Shown piece by piece: positions 8,598-19,821 of a DNA stretch of 64,000 nucleotides (positions are counted from its first letter, which is position 1; the number at the start of each line of letters is the position of its first letter). Source of the stretch: DALYLB01 sp964468345 (GTDB lineage Bacteria; Acidobacteriota; Blastocatellia; RBC074). The stretch covers positions 1 to 64,000 of the forward strand of contig CAYXVZ010000019.1 of NCBI GenBank assembly GCA_964468345.1, read 5' to 3'. The notes beneath the pieces are model-generated. The model was not told where the DNA came from. It saw nothing but the letters and a program-made list of their open reading frames with translations, and did not search any database. Both the position numbers and the translations under genes were made by a program.

Positions 8598-9613
8598 AAA
8601 GCAAACAAAGACGCCCGTTTCAGTTGCATAAATTGGCAGAAGACCTGGGACTTGACGTCGATAACGATCCCGTCCACGCGATCCTAAGGCATTGTGAGAA
8701 GTGCATTATTGAGATTATGGCCGATATTGATGATTACCAGACTCTCTCTCAGATGCTTGATTGGGTTGCCAACAGAGTTGGAATCACATTTGAGATGGTC
8801 AGAACGGATGATGAATTGAGGGAAGTGCAGGAGCGATATTTGCAAAGGAACGAACTCGGATTCGTCCAACTTGAGAAAGACCTTTCAGATGAGGTCTTCG
8901 GCCAAACTATAAAACTGAAAAACCAGGAACCTTGGGAACAACCGTACGTCTCCGTGATCGATTGTCGAGGTTCCAAGGCGGCGCGGGCTTACTTCACCAG
9001 ATGGCACGAGATCGCCCACCTTCTTACAATGACGAATCAGATGCGCCTGGTTTTTCGGCGGACTCATAACCCTACCTCAAAGCAGGACCCTGAAGAGCGA
9101 TTGATGGATGAAATCGCGGGAAGGTTTGGATTCTATCCACCACTTGTGCATCGACACATCACTGGTGAGATATCTTTTGAATTGATTGAAGAGCTGCGTC
9201 AGCAGCTTTGTCCAGAGGCGAGCCTACAGTCATCCCTAATCAACTTCATCAAATATTGGCCCACGCCTTGTATATTCCTGCGCGCTGAGATGGGCTATCG
9301 CCGAGATGAGGAAGCGAAACTTGCCCAGCAGGGTTTCTTTTTTCATGACTCGCCCGAGGCCGCTCTGCGAGCCGTGGAGGTCTCTGCCAACGAAAAAGCC
9401 AGGGAAGAAGGATTTGCCATCCATGAAAATATGCGGATCCCGGAAAAGTCTGTGGTCGCTCAAGTATTCTTCGGAGATTCATTATCTGACGAGGCAGATG
9501 AAGATTTGTCATGGTGGGAAACCAGCAAAGGAATACGTTTGCCTGCCCGGACTATCAAAGTTAAAGCGAGACAAATTGCTCAATCCATAGAAGCTCTTGT
9601 TTTCCCACTTTGA
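8594..9613 (+). CDS. capP: ImmA/IrrE-like zinc metallopeptidase, CapP-like CBASS activator
   Basis: A 339-residue metallopeptidase. The zinc site is HEIAH at 138-142 (RWHEIAHLL), and E173 in MDEIAGRFGF is the likely third ligand. The N-terminal 110 residues are helical and the C-terminal 150 residues form a separate domain that could be the sensor. CapP proteins cleave the repressor CapH when single-stranded DNA signals damage. C124, fourteen residues before the first zinc histidine, is a candidate for the inhibitory cysteine described for CapP. The start ATG overlaps the capH stop. Alternative: an ImmA/IrrE regulator of the island rather than of CBASS, but the divergent layout favours CapP. 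Confidence 0.83.
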   Translation: MKSKQRRPFQLHKLAEDLGLDVDNDPVHAILRHCEKCIIEIMADIDDYQTLSQMLDWVANRVGITFEMVRTDDELREVQERYLQRNELGFVQLEKDLSDEVFGQTIKLKNQEPWEQPYVSVIDCRGSKAARAYFTRWHEIAHLLTMTNQMRLVFRRTHNPTSKQDPEERLMDEIAGRFGFYPPLVHRHITGEISFELIEELRQQLCPEASLQSSLINFIKYWPTPCIFLRAEMGYRRDEEAKLAQQGFFFHDSPEAALRAVEVSANEKAREEGFAIHENMRIPEKSVVAQVFFGDSLSDEADEDLSWWETSKGIRLPARTIKVKARQIAQSIEALVFPL

Positions 9614-9798
9614 CGGTCTGTTTTGGATTGTGGATGATTCTTACAGACATGATGAATCAGCGTCAAAGCCAATTTGATTTCCCAGCTTAGAGCAAGCTTG
9701 CGTCATTGGTTGTAAATTGCTGTTACATCCGATGGAGGGCGAGTCCCCCTTCAGTATACGCTGACGACGAGATTGTGGAAGTAAATGTGGAAGTAAAG
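9614..9798. other. Gene-free island boundary
   Basis: No gene is visible between capP and the tRNA-Lys terminator. A short direct repeat (TGTGGAAGTAAA, twice within 9774-9796) is present. No integrase remnant or second copy of the tRNA 3' end was found in 1-9.8 kb. Confidence 0.5.
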
Positions 9799-9823
9799 AA
9801 AAAAGGCTGCCAACTGACAGCCC
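9799..9823 (-). terminator. Rho-independent terminator of tRNA-Lys
   Basis: On the minus strand a GGCTG...CAGCC hairpin is followed by six T residues, just downstream of the tRNA-Lys 3' end. Confidence 0.75.
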
Positions 9824-9844
9824 GTAAATTATTGATTTGATTGA

Positions 9845-9918
<74 letters not shown>

Positions 9919-10040
9919 GAAGGAACTGCAATTCCGGTTGCGATTCAAACGATCTATCTTGTTGCTCCGGAAAACAGGAATCTTACTGATTGAAGGGCAG
10001 ATCGTCAACAGGGGGGAGCGAAAAATCCTCGCGGCTGTAC

Positions 10041-10079
10041 AAAAAAGAAAAGGGCAAAGGAGTTGATTCCTTTGCCCTT
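10041..10079 (-). terminator. Rho-independent terminator after the TonB gene
   Basis: A perfect 12-bp stem (AAGGGCAAAGGA with TCCTTTGCCCTT, 10050-10061 and 10068-10079) with a 6-base loop. On the minus strand it is followed by TTCTTTTTT. It sits 22 bp past the stop of the TonB-family gene. Confidence 0.88.
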
Positions 10080-10100
10080 AGCTCTTTGCAGTTCAACGGA

Positions 10101-12284
10101 TCAATAAAGGTTGAAGCTGAATTCCAGTGTGCCGCGGACGCTGACGGCCTGGCCGTTCTTGACGGCAGGCTGGAAGCGGATTCTCTTGGCCGCTTCGATC
10201 GCTTTTTCGGTCAGGCCATCGGGAAGGCCGCGAACGACGCGGATATTTTGAATCTGACCATCCGCGGTGAACACGACGCTGAGCATGACGGTGCCCTGGA
10301 CTTTATTCTGTCGGGCTTCTTCAGTGTACTTCGCTTTTTCCTGATACAGGATCTTGGGACGAACGCTGGCTGTCATCGGCTCGACGCTGCCGCCGCCGCC
10401 GATGCCCATATTACCTCCGCCGACGTTTCCGCCCTGTCCGGGACCAAGACCGCCACCCTGACCGCCACCCACGCCAGTGCCTGCGCCACGACCGATACCT
10501 GCGCCGGTGCCGGGACCACTGGACGGTGGCGCCGGAACGCCGGTCGGATCACCGATCGGGCCTTTCATCGGCGGGATCGCTTTCGGGTCACCATAGATCG
10601 TCGAAGCCACGACCAGCGTCGGATTCTTGATCTTCGGCGGTTCGGGATTCGGCGGAATGATCTGCGGCGTCAATGCCATTTGCGGCGGAACGCCCTTGCT
10701 CGGCGGCGTAGGTTGCTGGCGACCGCCGCCGCCACCGCCGGACGCGGCCTGCGGTTTCGGTTTACTGCCGCCGATTTGTTTCTTCTCTACGGCCGCTTTT
10801 TTCAATTCCGGTTTGTATTCGGAATTGGCGATCATCGCGATGTTTTCGAGCGGCTCTTCGACCTTCTCTTCCGGCGGTGTGCATTTCGCCGGGAAGAGCA
10901 TGCAATAGAAGTTATAGTTTGGCCGGAAGACCAGAACGAAGAGAACGGCGATGATCGGAATCCAGTTGGCGAATTCCAGCGCGACCTTGGGAACGGCAAG
11001 TTTGCCCGTGACGCGGTTGATGAACTTATAGAGCAGGAAACCGCGGGTCAGGTAGCAGATGCCGAGATAGGCCGCAAAGGCGATGAAATAGAAGTTGATG
11101 GTCGGCGAGTTGCCTTTTTTGACCGCAGATACGATCTGCGAGATGAAATAAAGCGTTGCATACCCGGCCAGGGCCATTTCGGACCCGGCGAGCAGGGCAT
11201 TCCTTCGAAATCGGTTGCTGCCCTCGCCGCGAGCAAGCTCTACGATAAAACCCTTGGGATCGCGGGCGAAATCGCGAAATGCCGTCGAGATTTCGCGCAT
11301 GATGCGATCGACCAGGGATTCTTCGGGAAGCAGAAATTGAAAATCGCCGGCGCCCGCCTGAGCCACCTTGCCGCCTCCGCGGAAGGCATCGCCGATATTC
11401 TTGAAGTTATCGATCAACCGTGCCAGGAAACCGCCCTGATCCGGGACGGAAAAGCTTAGTGTAGGAGGCGCCATCGGAGGTGGCGGCGTGCGAAATTGTC
11501 CCGTTTGCGCGGGCTGGTTCGGTTGCTGTGGCGGACGCTGCGGTTGTTGCTGCTGCAGATTTCGGGTCCCGCCGCCAGGCTGTGCCTGTTGCGGAGGAGC
11601 CGCCGGACGCTGCTGCGGTTGTTGCGGACGGCCAGCCGGAAAGTCCTGCGGAGCCGTCTGGCGGTTCTGAAACTGTTGCGTCTGTTGATCCTGCAATGTT
11701 GCCGCGGTCGGCGCCTGCCAATTTCCATGTGCGGGCTGGGTTGGTTGTTGCCCTGTGCGAGGATCAACCGCCTCTGTTTTCCGGAAGGGAAGTCCGCCGG
11801 TTTCCCGTGTCTGCGCCTCGCGCATTTGCGCCTCCCGAGCCCTTGCTTCTCTCGCCTGCGCCTCGCGCATTTGCGCTTCACGAGCTTGCGCTTCTCTCGC
11901 CTGCGCCTCGCGCATTTGCGTTTCGCGAGCTTGCGCTTCTCTTGCCTGCGCCTCGCGCATTTGCACTTCTCGGATCTGTTGCTCCCGGAGCGCGGCAGCC
12001 TGTTGCGGCGTTATTTCGCGTGTCTGTTGATCCCGATAAATCGGCGTGGTCGGTTTCTGCGCATTGGCGCGCGGATCGTCGACGGGCGTCTGGCGTTGGT
12101 TCGCAAAAGGGTTGGTAATCGGAACGACTTCGGAAATCGGTGAATCGTTTGTGTCGGCAATTGGGGTTGCAATCACACGTGTCTGCCGCACATTTTCATC
12201 CTGCATGATCAGGGCTTCAGTGTCATTGGGGCAATACTGAAACCCATTTGGGTACTGTTGCTGGCATTTCGGACATATTTTCAT
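10101..12284 (-). CDS. TonB-family protein with N-terminal zinc ribbon
   Basis: A 727-residue membrane protein. The chosen ATG has AGGTGAGG upstream; the GTG 12 bases earlier is less likely. The N-terminus is a zinc ribbon (CPKC at residues 4-7, later CPND). Next come a Gln/Arg/Glu-rich coiled segment of 15-residue repeats (REAQ-type, about 105-165), a Pro/Gln-rich stretch, at least three hydrophobic helices in the middle (about 360-480), a Gly/Pro-rich linker and a TonB C-terminal domain. That last domain spans about the final 80 residues: YTEEARQNKVQGTV, VRGLPDGLTEKAIEAAK, RIRFQPAVKNGQ. TonB domains pass proton-motive energy to outer-membrane receptors. The cytoplasmic zinc ribbon is unusual for classic TonB. 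No exbB/exbD lies nearby. Confidence 0.88.
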   Translation of the reverse strand: MKICPKCQQQYPNGFQYCPNDTEALIMQDENVRQTRVIATPIADTNDSPISEVVPITNPFANQRQTPVDDPRANAQKPTTPIYRDQQTREITPQQAAALREQQIREVQMREAQAREAQARETQMREAQAREAQAREAQMREAQAREARAREAQMREAQTRETGGLPFRKTEAVDPRTGQQPTQPAHGNWQAPTAATLQDQQTQQFQNRQTAPQDFPAGRPQQPQQRPAAPPQQAQPGGGTRNLQQQQPQRPPQQPNQPAQTGQFRTPPPPMAPPTLSFSVPDQGGFLARLIDNFKNIGDAFRGGGKVAQAGAGDFQFLLPEESLVDRIMREISTAFRDFARDPKGFIVELARGEGSNRFRRNALLAGSEMALAGYATLYFISQIVSAVKKGNSPTINFYFIAFAAYLGICYLTRGFLLYKFINRVTGKLAVPKVALEFANWIPIIAVLFVLVFRPNYNFYCMLFPAKCTPPEEKVEEPLENIAMIANSEYKPELKKAAVEKKQIGGSKPKPQAASGGGGGGRQQPTPPSKGVPPQMALTPQIIPPNPEPPKIKNPTLVVASTIYGDPKAIPPMKGPIGDPTGVPAPPSSGPGTGAGIGRGAGTGVGGGQGGGLGPGQGGNVGGGNMGIGGGGSVEPMTASVRPKILYQEKAKYTEEARQNKVQGTVMLSVVFTADGQIQNIRVVRGLPDGLTEKAIEAAKRIRFQPAVKNGQAVSVRGTLEFSFNLY
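11812..11975. repeat. 45-bp tandem repeats inside the TonB gene
   Basis: The word CGCATTTGCG recurs at 11821, 11866, 11911 and (as CGCATTTGCA) 11956, an exact 45-bp period. It encodes a 15-residue Arg/Glu/Ala/Gln unit in the coiled segment of the protein. Such arrays change copy number easily. Confidence 0.85.
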
Positions 12285-12388
12285 TTGCAGCCTCACCTCT
12301 TCTCAGGAATCTTAATCGTCGTATCCGTCAAAATCAAGACACTCGGGCCTGATCCTTTTCCGAGACTGAACGTTTCGGATGCGCAATC

Positions 12389-12407
12389 CTTGCGAATTCT
12401 GTGCAAG
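12389..12407 (-). promoter_or_regulatory. Weak sigma54-like site or palindrome upstream of the TonB gene
   Basis: On the minus strand CTTGCACAGAATTCGCAAG resembles the sigma54 pattern TGGCAC-N5-TTGC with mismatches, and is also an inverted repeat (CTTGC/GCAAG). It lies between the TonB gene and the sigma54 activator gene. The match is imperfect and I give it low weight. Confidence 0.25.
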
Positions 12408-12547
12408 AAAATCATTCACAAGGCAGAATTCCGCAGAATCATAAAAAAATAAGTTGCGCCATCGACGAATCTTCGAAAAACAGGTCTTGGAGGAATGGAT
12501 ACGAACTAAAAAAGGGGAATGGATGTCACGCGTATTGCAGGGGGCTT

Positions 12548-14617
<2,070 letters not shown>

Positions 14618-14620
14618 CGC

Positions 14621-16027
14621 TTACACCGATATTGAAGTTACCGACCCGTAATCATGCGAAAGAATCGTTTTATGTTTTTGCTGCTCATCGCTCAGCCCGA
14701 GCACCTCATTCCAGTTCCGCTTGATGGGAAGCACCAGCTCCGCCGTCAACTCGCTGACGGTCATCCCGTCGAGGAATCGCAAGTCATGCTCGCGATAGCA
14801 ATGGGGCGGAATCATCAGAAAATCCCCGCGAAATTTATCGCGCGCCGCGAGAAAATCCATGCCCGCCAATAACCCGGCAACCGTGATGCCGTCGCCGAAA
14901 AATCTGCTTTCAACCGGAACGACAGAAAGACGCGTCCCGAATTTGCGATTCATCTCTTCGATGGCTTCGTTCAAAATCGGATAAAAAATCAGGCCGGTCG
15001 CGAGCGTGCCGGAGATCTTTTGCGCATGCGCGGCCGTGAATTCGCCCCGGCTGCGCATCTGGGCCAGTTGCTTCATCCGTTTTGCGTGGGCATCGTAAAA
15101 CTGTCGAACCATTCCCACGCCATCTTCGATCTGCGGATATTCGTCGTCTTCCGCGGCGGAACCGCGAACGATCCGATACTGCGATTTCGGGGGAATTTTT
15201 CTGCCCGCACGAATATAAAACTCATCGCCGAGAAAAGCGAATACCGTTCCCAGTCGCTTTTTCAATTCCTGCTGGATCGGTGTGACCTGATCGATCATCT
15301 GGGCGCAGAATTCATCGGTGACGGCCACGAGGCGATCGCGATATTTATGACGCGAGGTGATGCCGAGCGGGACGATCGCCGTGGAGACAATGCCGGGATG
15401 AAGCTTCGCCAGATCGCGAATCGTTTTTTCCAGATGCGGTCCATCATTGATCGTGGGGCAGAGAACCACCTGTGCATGAATCTCGATGCCGTGTTCGATC
15501 AGGGATTGCATCTGGGCAAGAATGTCGGTCTTTTTCTCAACGCCCAGGATATAGGATCGTAAATCAGGATCCGTTGCATGGACGGATACATATTGCGGCG
15601 AAAGCCGCTGTTCGATGATGCGCTGAATTTCGCTTTTGGTGATGGTGGAGAGGGTCGAATAATTGCCATACATAAACGAAAAGCGAATGTCTTCATCCCG
15701 GACCCAGAGGCTGGCCCGCGAACCTTCCGGGTTCTGTTGAATAAAACAGAAGACACAGTCGTTGCCGCACTGTCGCGGCGTCATGGGTTCGAAATCGATG
15801 CCCCACGATTCGCTCTCTTCCTTGTCGACCTCGATTTCCCATTCTTCCCCATCGGCCTTGACGACTTCGATCGTCAGTTCTTCTTCGCCGGCGGTGAGGA
15901 ACTTGAAATCGAGCGCATCGCGAACGCGCTTGCCGTTGATTGTCCAAACGCGGTCGCCGGGCGCCAGATCCAGTTCCGCCGCCAGAGAGTCAGGTTCGAT
16001 GCCGATGATTTTTATGCCTTTGGCCAT
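14621..16027 (-). CDS. PDZ / radical SAM / DUF512 protein
   Basis: A 468-residue iron-sulfur protein of the conserved DUF512 (TIGR03279-like) family. An N-terminal PDZ-like domain (about 1-68) is followed by a radical SAM-type cluster motif C87-x3-C91-x2-C94 and then the DUF512 region. A later structural segment reads HYQGVT-like only loosely, so I rely on the cysteine motif and the PDZ start (GIEPDSLAAELDLAPGDRV). The reaction is not established. It is followed after three bases by the sigma54 activator gene, suggesting one operon. Confidence 0.87.
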   Translation of the reverse strand: MAKGIKIIGIEPDSLAAELDLAPGDRVWTINGKRVRDALDFKFLTAGEEELTIEVVKADGEEWEIEVDKEESESWGIDFEPMTPRQCGNDCVFCFIQQNPEGSRASLWVRDEDIRFSFMYGNYSTLSTITKSEIQRIIEQRLSPQYVSVHATDPDLRSYILGVEKKTDILAQMQSLIEHGIEIHAQVVLCPTINDGPHLEKTIRDLAKLHPGIVSTAIVPLGITSRHKYRDRLVAVTDEFCAQMIDQVTPIQQELKKRLGTVFAFLGDEFYIRAGRKIPPKSQYRIVRGSAAEDDEYPQIEDGVGMVRQFYDAHAKRMKQLAQMRSRGEFTAAHAQKISGTLATGLIFYPILNEAIEEMNRKFGTRLSVVPVESRFFGDGITVAGLLAGMDFLAARDKFRGDFLMIPPHCYREHDLRFLDGMTVSELTAELVLPIKRNWNEVLGLSDEQQKHKTILSHDYGSVTSISV

Positions 16028-16041
16028 TTGGTTTATAGGTC

Positions 16042-16074
16042 TTATAGGTCCTATAAATCTTATAGGGCCTATAA
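16042..16074. repeat. Word-repeat palindromes between ald and the DUF512 gene
   Basis: Two copies of TTATAGG-N-CCTATAA (16042-16056 and 16060-16074), plus a half copy at 16032-16041, fill the 53-bp spacer. Each copy is a perfect dyad, and neighbouring halves can also pair with one another. Confidence 0.8.
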
Positions 16075-16080
16075 AACTTT

Positions 16081-17193
16081 TTAGATCAACTCGTCAATCG
16101 AAAGATATTTCAGTCCCTGCGATTCCGCCACAGCCTCATAAGTGATATGGCCCGCATAGGTGTTCACGCCGCTTTTCAGATGCGGGTCGGACTTAATTGC
16201 GTCCTTGAACCCTTTGTTTGCCAGGCGAAGGGCAAAGGGAAGCGTCGCATTGGTCAGGGCGAAGGTCGAGGTGCGCGGAACGGCGCCCGGCATGTTTGCA
16301 ACGCAATAGTGTAGCACGTCGTCGACATAGAAAGTCGGATTGCTGTGCGTGGTCGGTCGGGTGGTCTCGATGCAGCCGCCCTGATCGACTGCGACGTCCA
16401 CGATCACGGCGCCCTTGTGCATGGTGGCGAGCATTTCGCGCTTCACCAGGTGCGGAGCGGATGCGCCGGGGATCAGAACCGCACCGACCACGAGATCGGC
16501 ATTGGCAATCGCTTCCTGCACGGTGAACGGATTCGACATCAGGGTCTTGATTTTGGCGCCGAAAATGTCGTCGAGATAGCGCAGCCGCTCCAGGTTCTTA
16601 TCGAGGACTGTGACATTCGCGCCGAGTCCCACGGCCATCTTGATCGAGTTGATGCCGACGACGCCGCCGCCAACGATCACGACCTTGGCGGGAAGCACAC
16701 CGGGAACGCCGCCCATCAGAACGCCGCGCCCGCCTTCCGGCTTTTGCAGGTAATGCGCGCCGACCTGCACGGCCATGCGGCCCGCCACTTCCGACATCGG
16801 CGTGAGCAGCGGCAGATGGCCCTCGGAATTGGTAATGGTTTCATATGCGACGCCGGTGATTTTGCTTTCTAGCATCGCCTGCGTCAGTTTTTGATCCGGC
16901 GCCAGATGCAGATAGGTAAATAGAATCTGGCCCTCCCGCATTCTTTTATACTCGGGGCCGACCGGCTCCTTAACTTTGACGATCATCTCGGCGCGCTGCC
17001 AGATTTCATCGGCCGAATCCACGATCGTGCCGTTCGCGCCCGTATACTCCTCGTTGCTGATTCCGCTGCCTTCTCCCGCGTGATTTTCGATCAGAATCGT
17101 ATGACCGAAATCACTGAGTGTCTTTACGCCCGCGGGGGTCAATCCCACGCGGCTTTCATTGTCTTTGATCTCTTTAGGTAAACCGATGATCAT
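16081..17193 (-). CDS. ald: Alanine dehydrogenase
   Basis: A 370-residue cytoplasmic enzyme converting L-alanine to pyruvate and ammonia with NAD. The N-terminus MIIGLPKEIKDNESRVGLTP is typical of the family. Residues R15, K75 (VKVKEP) and H96 (YLHLAP) fall at the family's known substrate-binding and catalytic positions. The Rossmann loop is VGGGVVGINSIKMAVGLG. Length is normal. It feeds amino-acid carbon into central metabolism, in line with the nearby aldehyde dehydrogenase and peptide transporter. Confidence 0.96.
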   Translation of the reverse strand: MIIGLPKEIKDNESRVGLTPAGVKTLSDFGHTILIENHAGEGSGISNEEYTGANGTIVDSADEIWQRAEMIVKVKEPVGPEYKRMREGQILFTYLHLAPDQKLTQAMLESKITGVAYETITNSEGHLPLLTPMSEVAGRMAVQVGAHYLQKPEGGRGVLMGGVPGVLPAKVVIVGGGVVGINSIKMAVGLGANVTVLDKNLERLRYLDDIFGAKIKTLMSNPFTVQEAIANADLVVGAVLIPGASAPHLVKREMLATMHKGAVIVDVAVDQGGCIETTRPTTHSNPTFYVDDVLHYCVANMPGAVPRTSTFALTNATLPFALRLANKGFKDAIKSDPHLKSGVNTYAGHITYEAVAESQGLKYLSIDELI

Positions 17194-17254
17194 TCTGCTG
17201 AACTCCTAAGGATTATTGCTTATAAAACACACCTTCGCGCCTATCCGAGATGCG

Positions 17255-17761
17255 CTATCGTTTTTTCGGTGGAACCGGCGAATCGGTGTTTTCGGGCGTC
17301 GTCTCCTGTGGATCCCTTGCGGGAGGACGGGAAAGCAGGGATTCGCAATGGGATTGAACGACTTGAAAAACGGCAAGACAGGTTTTCCCCTTTTGTCCCA
17401 CATCTTCGCAGCGGCGATTGGACCATTCCAGAACGGCGGGCCGATCGCTTTCACGAGGTACGCCGTCGCAGAACCCCGGGGTTGGTTTGCTTTCTCGCAA
17501 ACAGGTTGCGAAGAATACATTGACCGTAATCATTCCGGGCAGGGAATCGTCCTTTTTGGTGCGAGATAAGGTTTCCTGCAGGCAGCCGGCATTGTCAGTG
17601 GATCGGCCAAAGCGGCTTCCATCGGATTCGGTGCGCTTGGCTTCTTCGATGAAATTCGGCGCGTACTTCGATACATAATAGATGCCGATCCCGGCCGCAA
17701 TCAGCACCAGCAGGATGAAGCCCACAATCAGACTGAGGATGATTTTTCCCGCTGAGGACAT
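17255..17761 (-). CDS. Small single-span membrane protein
   Basis: A 168-residue protein of unknown function. The start at 17761 is supported by AGGAGG eight bases upstream, directly after the aldehyde dehydrogenase stop (10-bp gap). Residues 5-30 form one hydrophobic helix (IILSLIVGFILLVLIAAGIGIYYV). The rest is soluble with five cysteines and a Pro-rich tail ending in PPKKR. It is co-transcribed with the aldehyde dehydrogenase. I do not recognise a family. Confidence 0.72.
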   Translation of the reverse strand: MSSAGKIILSLIVGFILLVLIAAGIGIYYVSKYAPNFIEEAKRTESDGSRFGRSTDNAGCLQETLSRTKKDDSLPGMITVNVFFATCLRESKPTPGFCDGVPRESDRPAVLEWSNRRCEDVGQKGKTCLAVFQVVQSHCESLLSRPPARDPQETTPENTDSPVPPKKR

Positions 17762-17771
17762 GTCCCGCCTC

Positions 17772-19316
17772 CTAGTTTTCAAATTGATCGATCTGGGCCT
17801 TTTGCAGCCGGCCGCTATAATCGACGTAAATCGACTTCCACTCCGAGAAGATATCGAGCGATGAAATCATCGCCCCTTCGCGGTGTCCATTGCCGGTCGC
17901 TTTGGTTCCGCCGAAGGGCAGATGAACCTCCGCGCCGATCGTCGATGAGTTCACATAAAAAATCCCCGTGTTCATGGCTTCCATCGTGCGGAAGGCCAGA
18001 TTTACATCCTGGGTATAAATAGAAGAGGAAAGACCATACTTCACGCCATTGCCGATTTCGATCGCCTCTTCAAGATCGCGACAGGGAATGATGCTCACGA
18101 CCGGCCCGAAAATTTCTTCCTGCGCGATGGTCATCTTGGGCTGCACGTCGGTGAAGATTGTCGGTTCGATGAAAAAGCCGTATTTGAGATCGCCTTTCTC
18201 CAGGCGATGCCCGCCCAGATGCAGTTTGGCGCCATCCACGCTTTGCCCAAGTTCGATATAGCCCAGAATCTTTTCGAGAGCGGCTTGATTGATGACCGGG
18301 CCCATTTCGACTTTTCCGTCCAGGCCGTTGCCGATTTTCAGCGTCCGAGCGCGTTCGGTCAGGATGTCCACGAATTTTCGGTACACCTTTTTGTGAACGA
18401 CGACGCGAGAACTGGCCGTGCATCGTTGCCCCGACGTGCCGAAGGCGCCCCATACCGCTCCTTCCGCGGCAAGCTCCAGATCGGCGTCGCTCATAACGAT
18501 GATGACGTTCTTGCCGCCCATCTCCAGCGAACAGATCTTGTCGCCGCGCGCCGCGTTTTCGGCAACGATGCGGCCCGTCTCCGTCGAGCCGGTGAAGGAA
18601 ACGAGTCGAATATCCGGGTGCACGCTGGCGGCCGCGCCCGCTTCTTCGCCGGTTCCCATCACGATATTGATCACCCCCGGCGGAATGCCCGCAGCTTCGG
18701 CGGCGCGAACCAGATTGATCGTCGAGAGCGGCGTATCTTCGGCGGGCTTGATCACCAGGGTGTTGCCGCAGATCAAGGCCGGCATCATTTTCCAGGATGG
18801 AATCGCCATCGGAAAATTCCACGGCGTGATCAGGGAGCATAAGCCGATCGGTTGCCGCACGCACATGGCGAATTTATTGGGCAACTCCGAAGGCGTCGTG
18901 TACCCGTGCAACCGCCGGCCTTCGCCCGCGGTGTAATAGGTCATATCGATGGCTTCCTGCACATCGCCGCGTGCTTCCTTCAAAACCTTTCCCATCTCCC
19001 GGGTCATGTCGGTCGCATACTGTTCCTTGCGCTCGACCAGAACGCGGCCGAGCTTATACAGCATCTCCGCGCGTTGCGGGGCCGGCGTCGCTTTCCAGCC
19101 GGGCAGGGCTTCGCGCGCGGCGCTGACCGCCATGGCGACGTCTTCTGAATTTGAAGCCGGAAACAATCCGACCAGATCCCTTGTGTCAGCCGGATTCCGA
19201 TTTTCGATCGTTGCGCCGCTCATGGGTTTGACCCATCGGCCGCCAATGTAATTCTTGTGAACTTCCGGTTTGCTTGTTGTTTTGGTGCTTCTGGATTTGG
19301 TTCTTGGCGCTGCCAT
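17772..19316 (-). CDS. NAD-dependent aldehyde dehydrogenase
   Basis: A 514-residue ALDH-superfamily enzyme oxidising an aldehyde to the acid. Catalytic Cys299 lies in SGQRCTASSR and the general base E265 in LEMGGKN. The nucleotide site (PWNFPMAIPSWK, FTGSTETGR) is intact. The first 20 residues are basic and Ser/Thr-rich and look like a disordered extension. The C-terminal region resembles amino-acid semialdehyde dehydrogenases, but the substrate cannot be fixed from sequence. It is followed by a small membrane protein gene in the same operon. Confidence 0.92.
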   Translation of the reverse strand: MAAPRTKSRSTKTTSKPEVHKNYIGGRWVKPMSGATIENRNPADTRDLVGLFPASNSEDVAMAVSAAREALPGWKATPAPQRAEMLYKLGRVLVERKEQYATDMTREMGKVLKEARGDVQEAIDMTYYTAGEGRRLHGYTTPSELPNKFAMCVRQPIGLCSLITPWNFPMAIPSWKMMPALICGNTLVIKPAEDTPLSTINLVRAAEAAGIPPGVINIVMGTGEEAGAAASVHPDIRLVSFTGSTETGRIVAENAARGDKICSLEMGGKNVIIVMSDADLELAAEGAVWGAFGTSGQRCTASSRVVVHKKVYRKFVDILTERARTLKIGNGLDGKVEMGPVINQAALEKILGYIELGQSVDGAKLHLGGHRLEKGDLKYGFFIEPTIFTDVQPKMTIAQEEIFGPVVSIIPCRDLEEAIEIGNGVKYGLSSSIYTQDVNLAFRTMEAMNTGIFYVNSSTIGAEVHLPFGGTKATGNGHREGAMISSLDIFSEWKSIYVDYSGRLQKAQIDQFEN

Positions 19317-19336
19317 AAATGTAATGAAGGAAAAGC

Positions 19337-19657
19337 TCAGTTTGATTGCAAGAGGGCGGTGAATTGCGAGATTTCAGTTCGATGAAGATTCATCGAACTG
19401 GAAGCTTCGGGGGTTTTGTGGCACATCAGGCAGCTCACGCGCTCATCCCGCCATTTTCCAGGATGTTTGTGCTGTCGCTCCCACTCGGCAAATTTTTCGC
19501 GCGCGTGGCATTTGAAGCAATCGTCCCGGCCGGTCACGGTAAAATGTTCCGGAATGCTGGCTGACATGACCTTTGCCTTGTTTTGGGTGGAAAGATAGTA
19601 CAGGCCGCCGACAACGAGGATGACTATCGCTAAAAATATCAGATCTCGTGATTTCAT
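19337..19657 (-). CDS. Membrane-anchored diheme cytochrome c
   Basis: A 106-residue protein with one N-terminal hydrophobic helix (5-22) that anchors it on the outer face of the inner membrane. Two heme c motifs follow: CFKCH (47-51) and CLMCH (76-80). Histidines between them (HKH, 63-65) may be axial ligands. It is an electron carrier, partner unknown. It lies 20 bp upstream of the aldehyde dehydrogenase start on the same strand. Confidence 0.85.
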   Translation of the reverse strand: MKSRDLIFLAIVILVVGGLYYLSTQNKAKVMSASIPEHFTVTGRDDCFKCHAREKFAEWERQHKHPGKWRDERVSCLMCHKTPEASSSMNLHRTEISQFTALLQSN

Positions 19658-19821
19658 GAATCCTGCCCACTTAGTTGGCTTGATCGTCTTGGTTGTTCAA
19701 GCAAAGGAATGTATCAGACCCTTTCGGCGGGTGTCCAGTCATAGATCTCAGAAGCCGCATTTCTGCGATGAAGGGCAATATCGACGCGTCCTGGAAGGGC
19801 TGAAAATGGATTTACCATCTG

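Noticed and set aside
9990..11459. Long plus-strand frame of 489 codons opposite the TonB gene
   Set aside because: It lies entirely antisense to a gene with recognisable zinc-ribbon and TonB domains, is compositionally odd, and has no motif.
11812..11975. Possible CRISPR array from regular 45-bp repeats
   Set aside because: The repeats are contiguous and coding within the TonB gene, with no unique spacers or leader.
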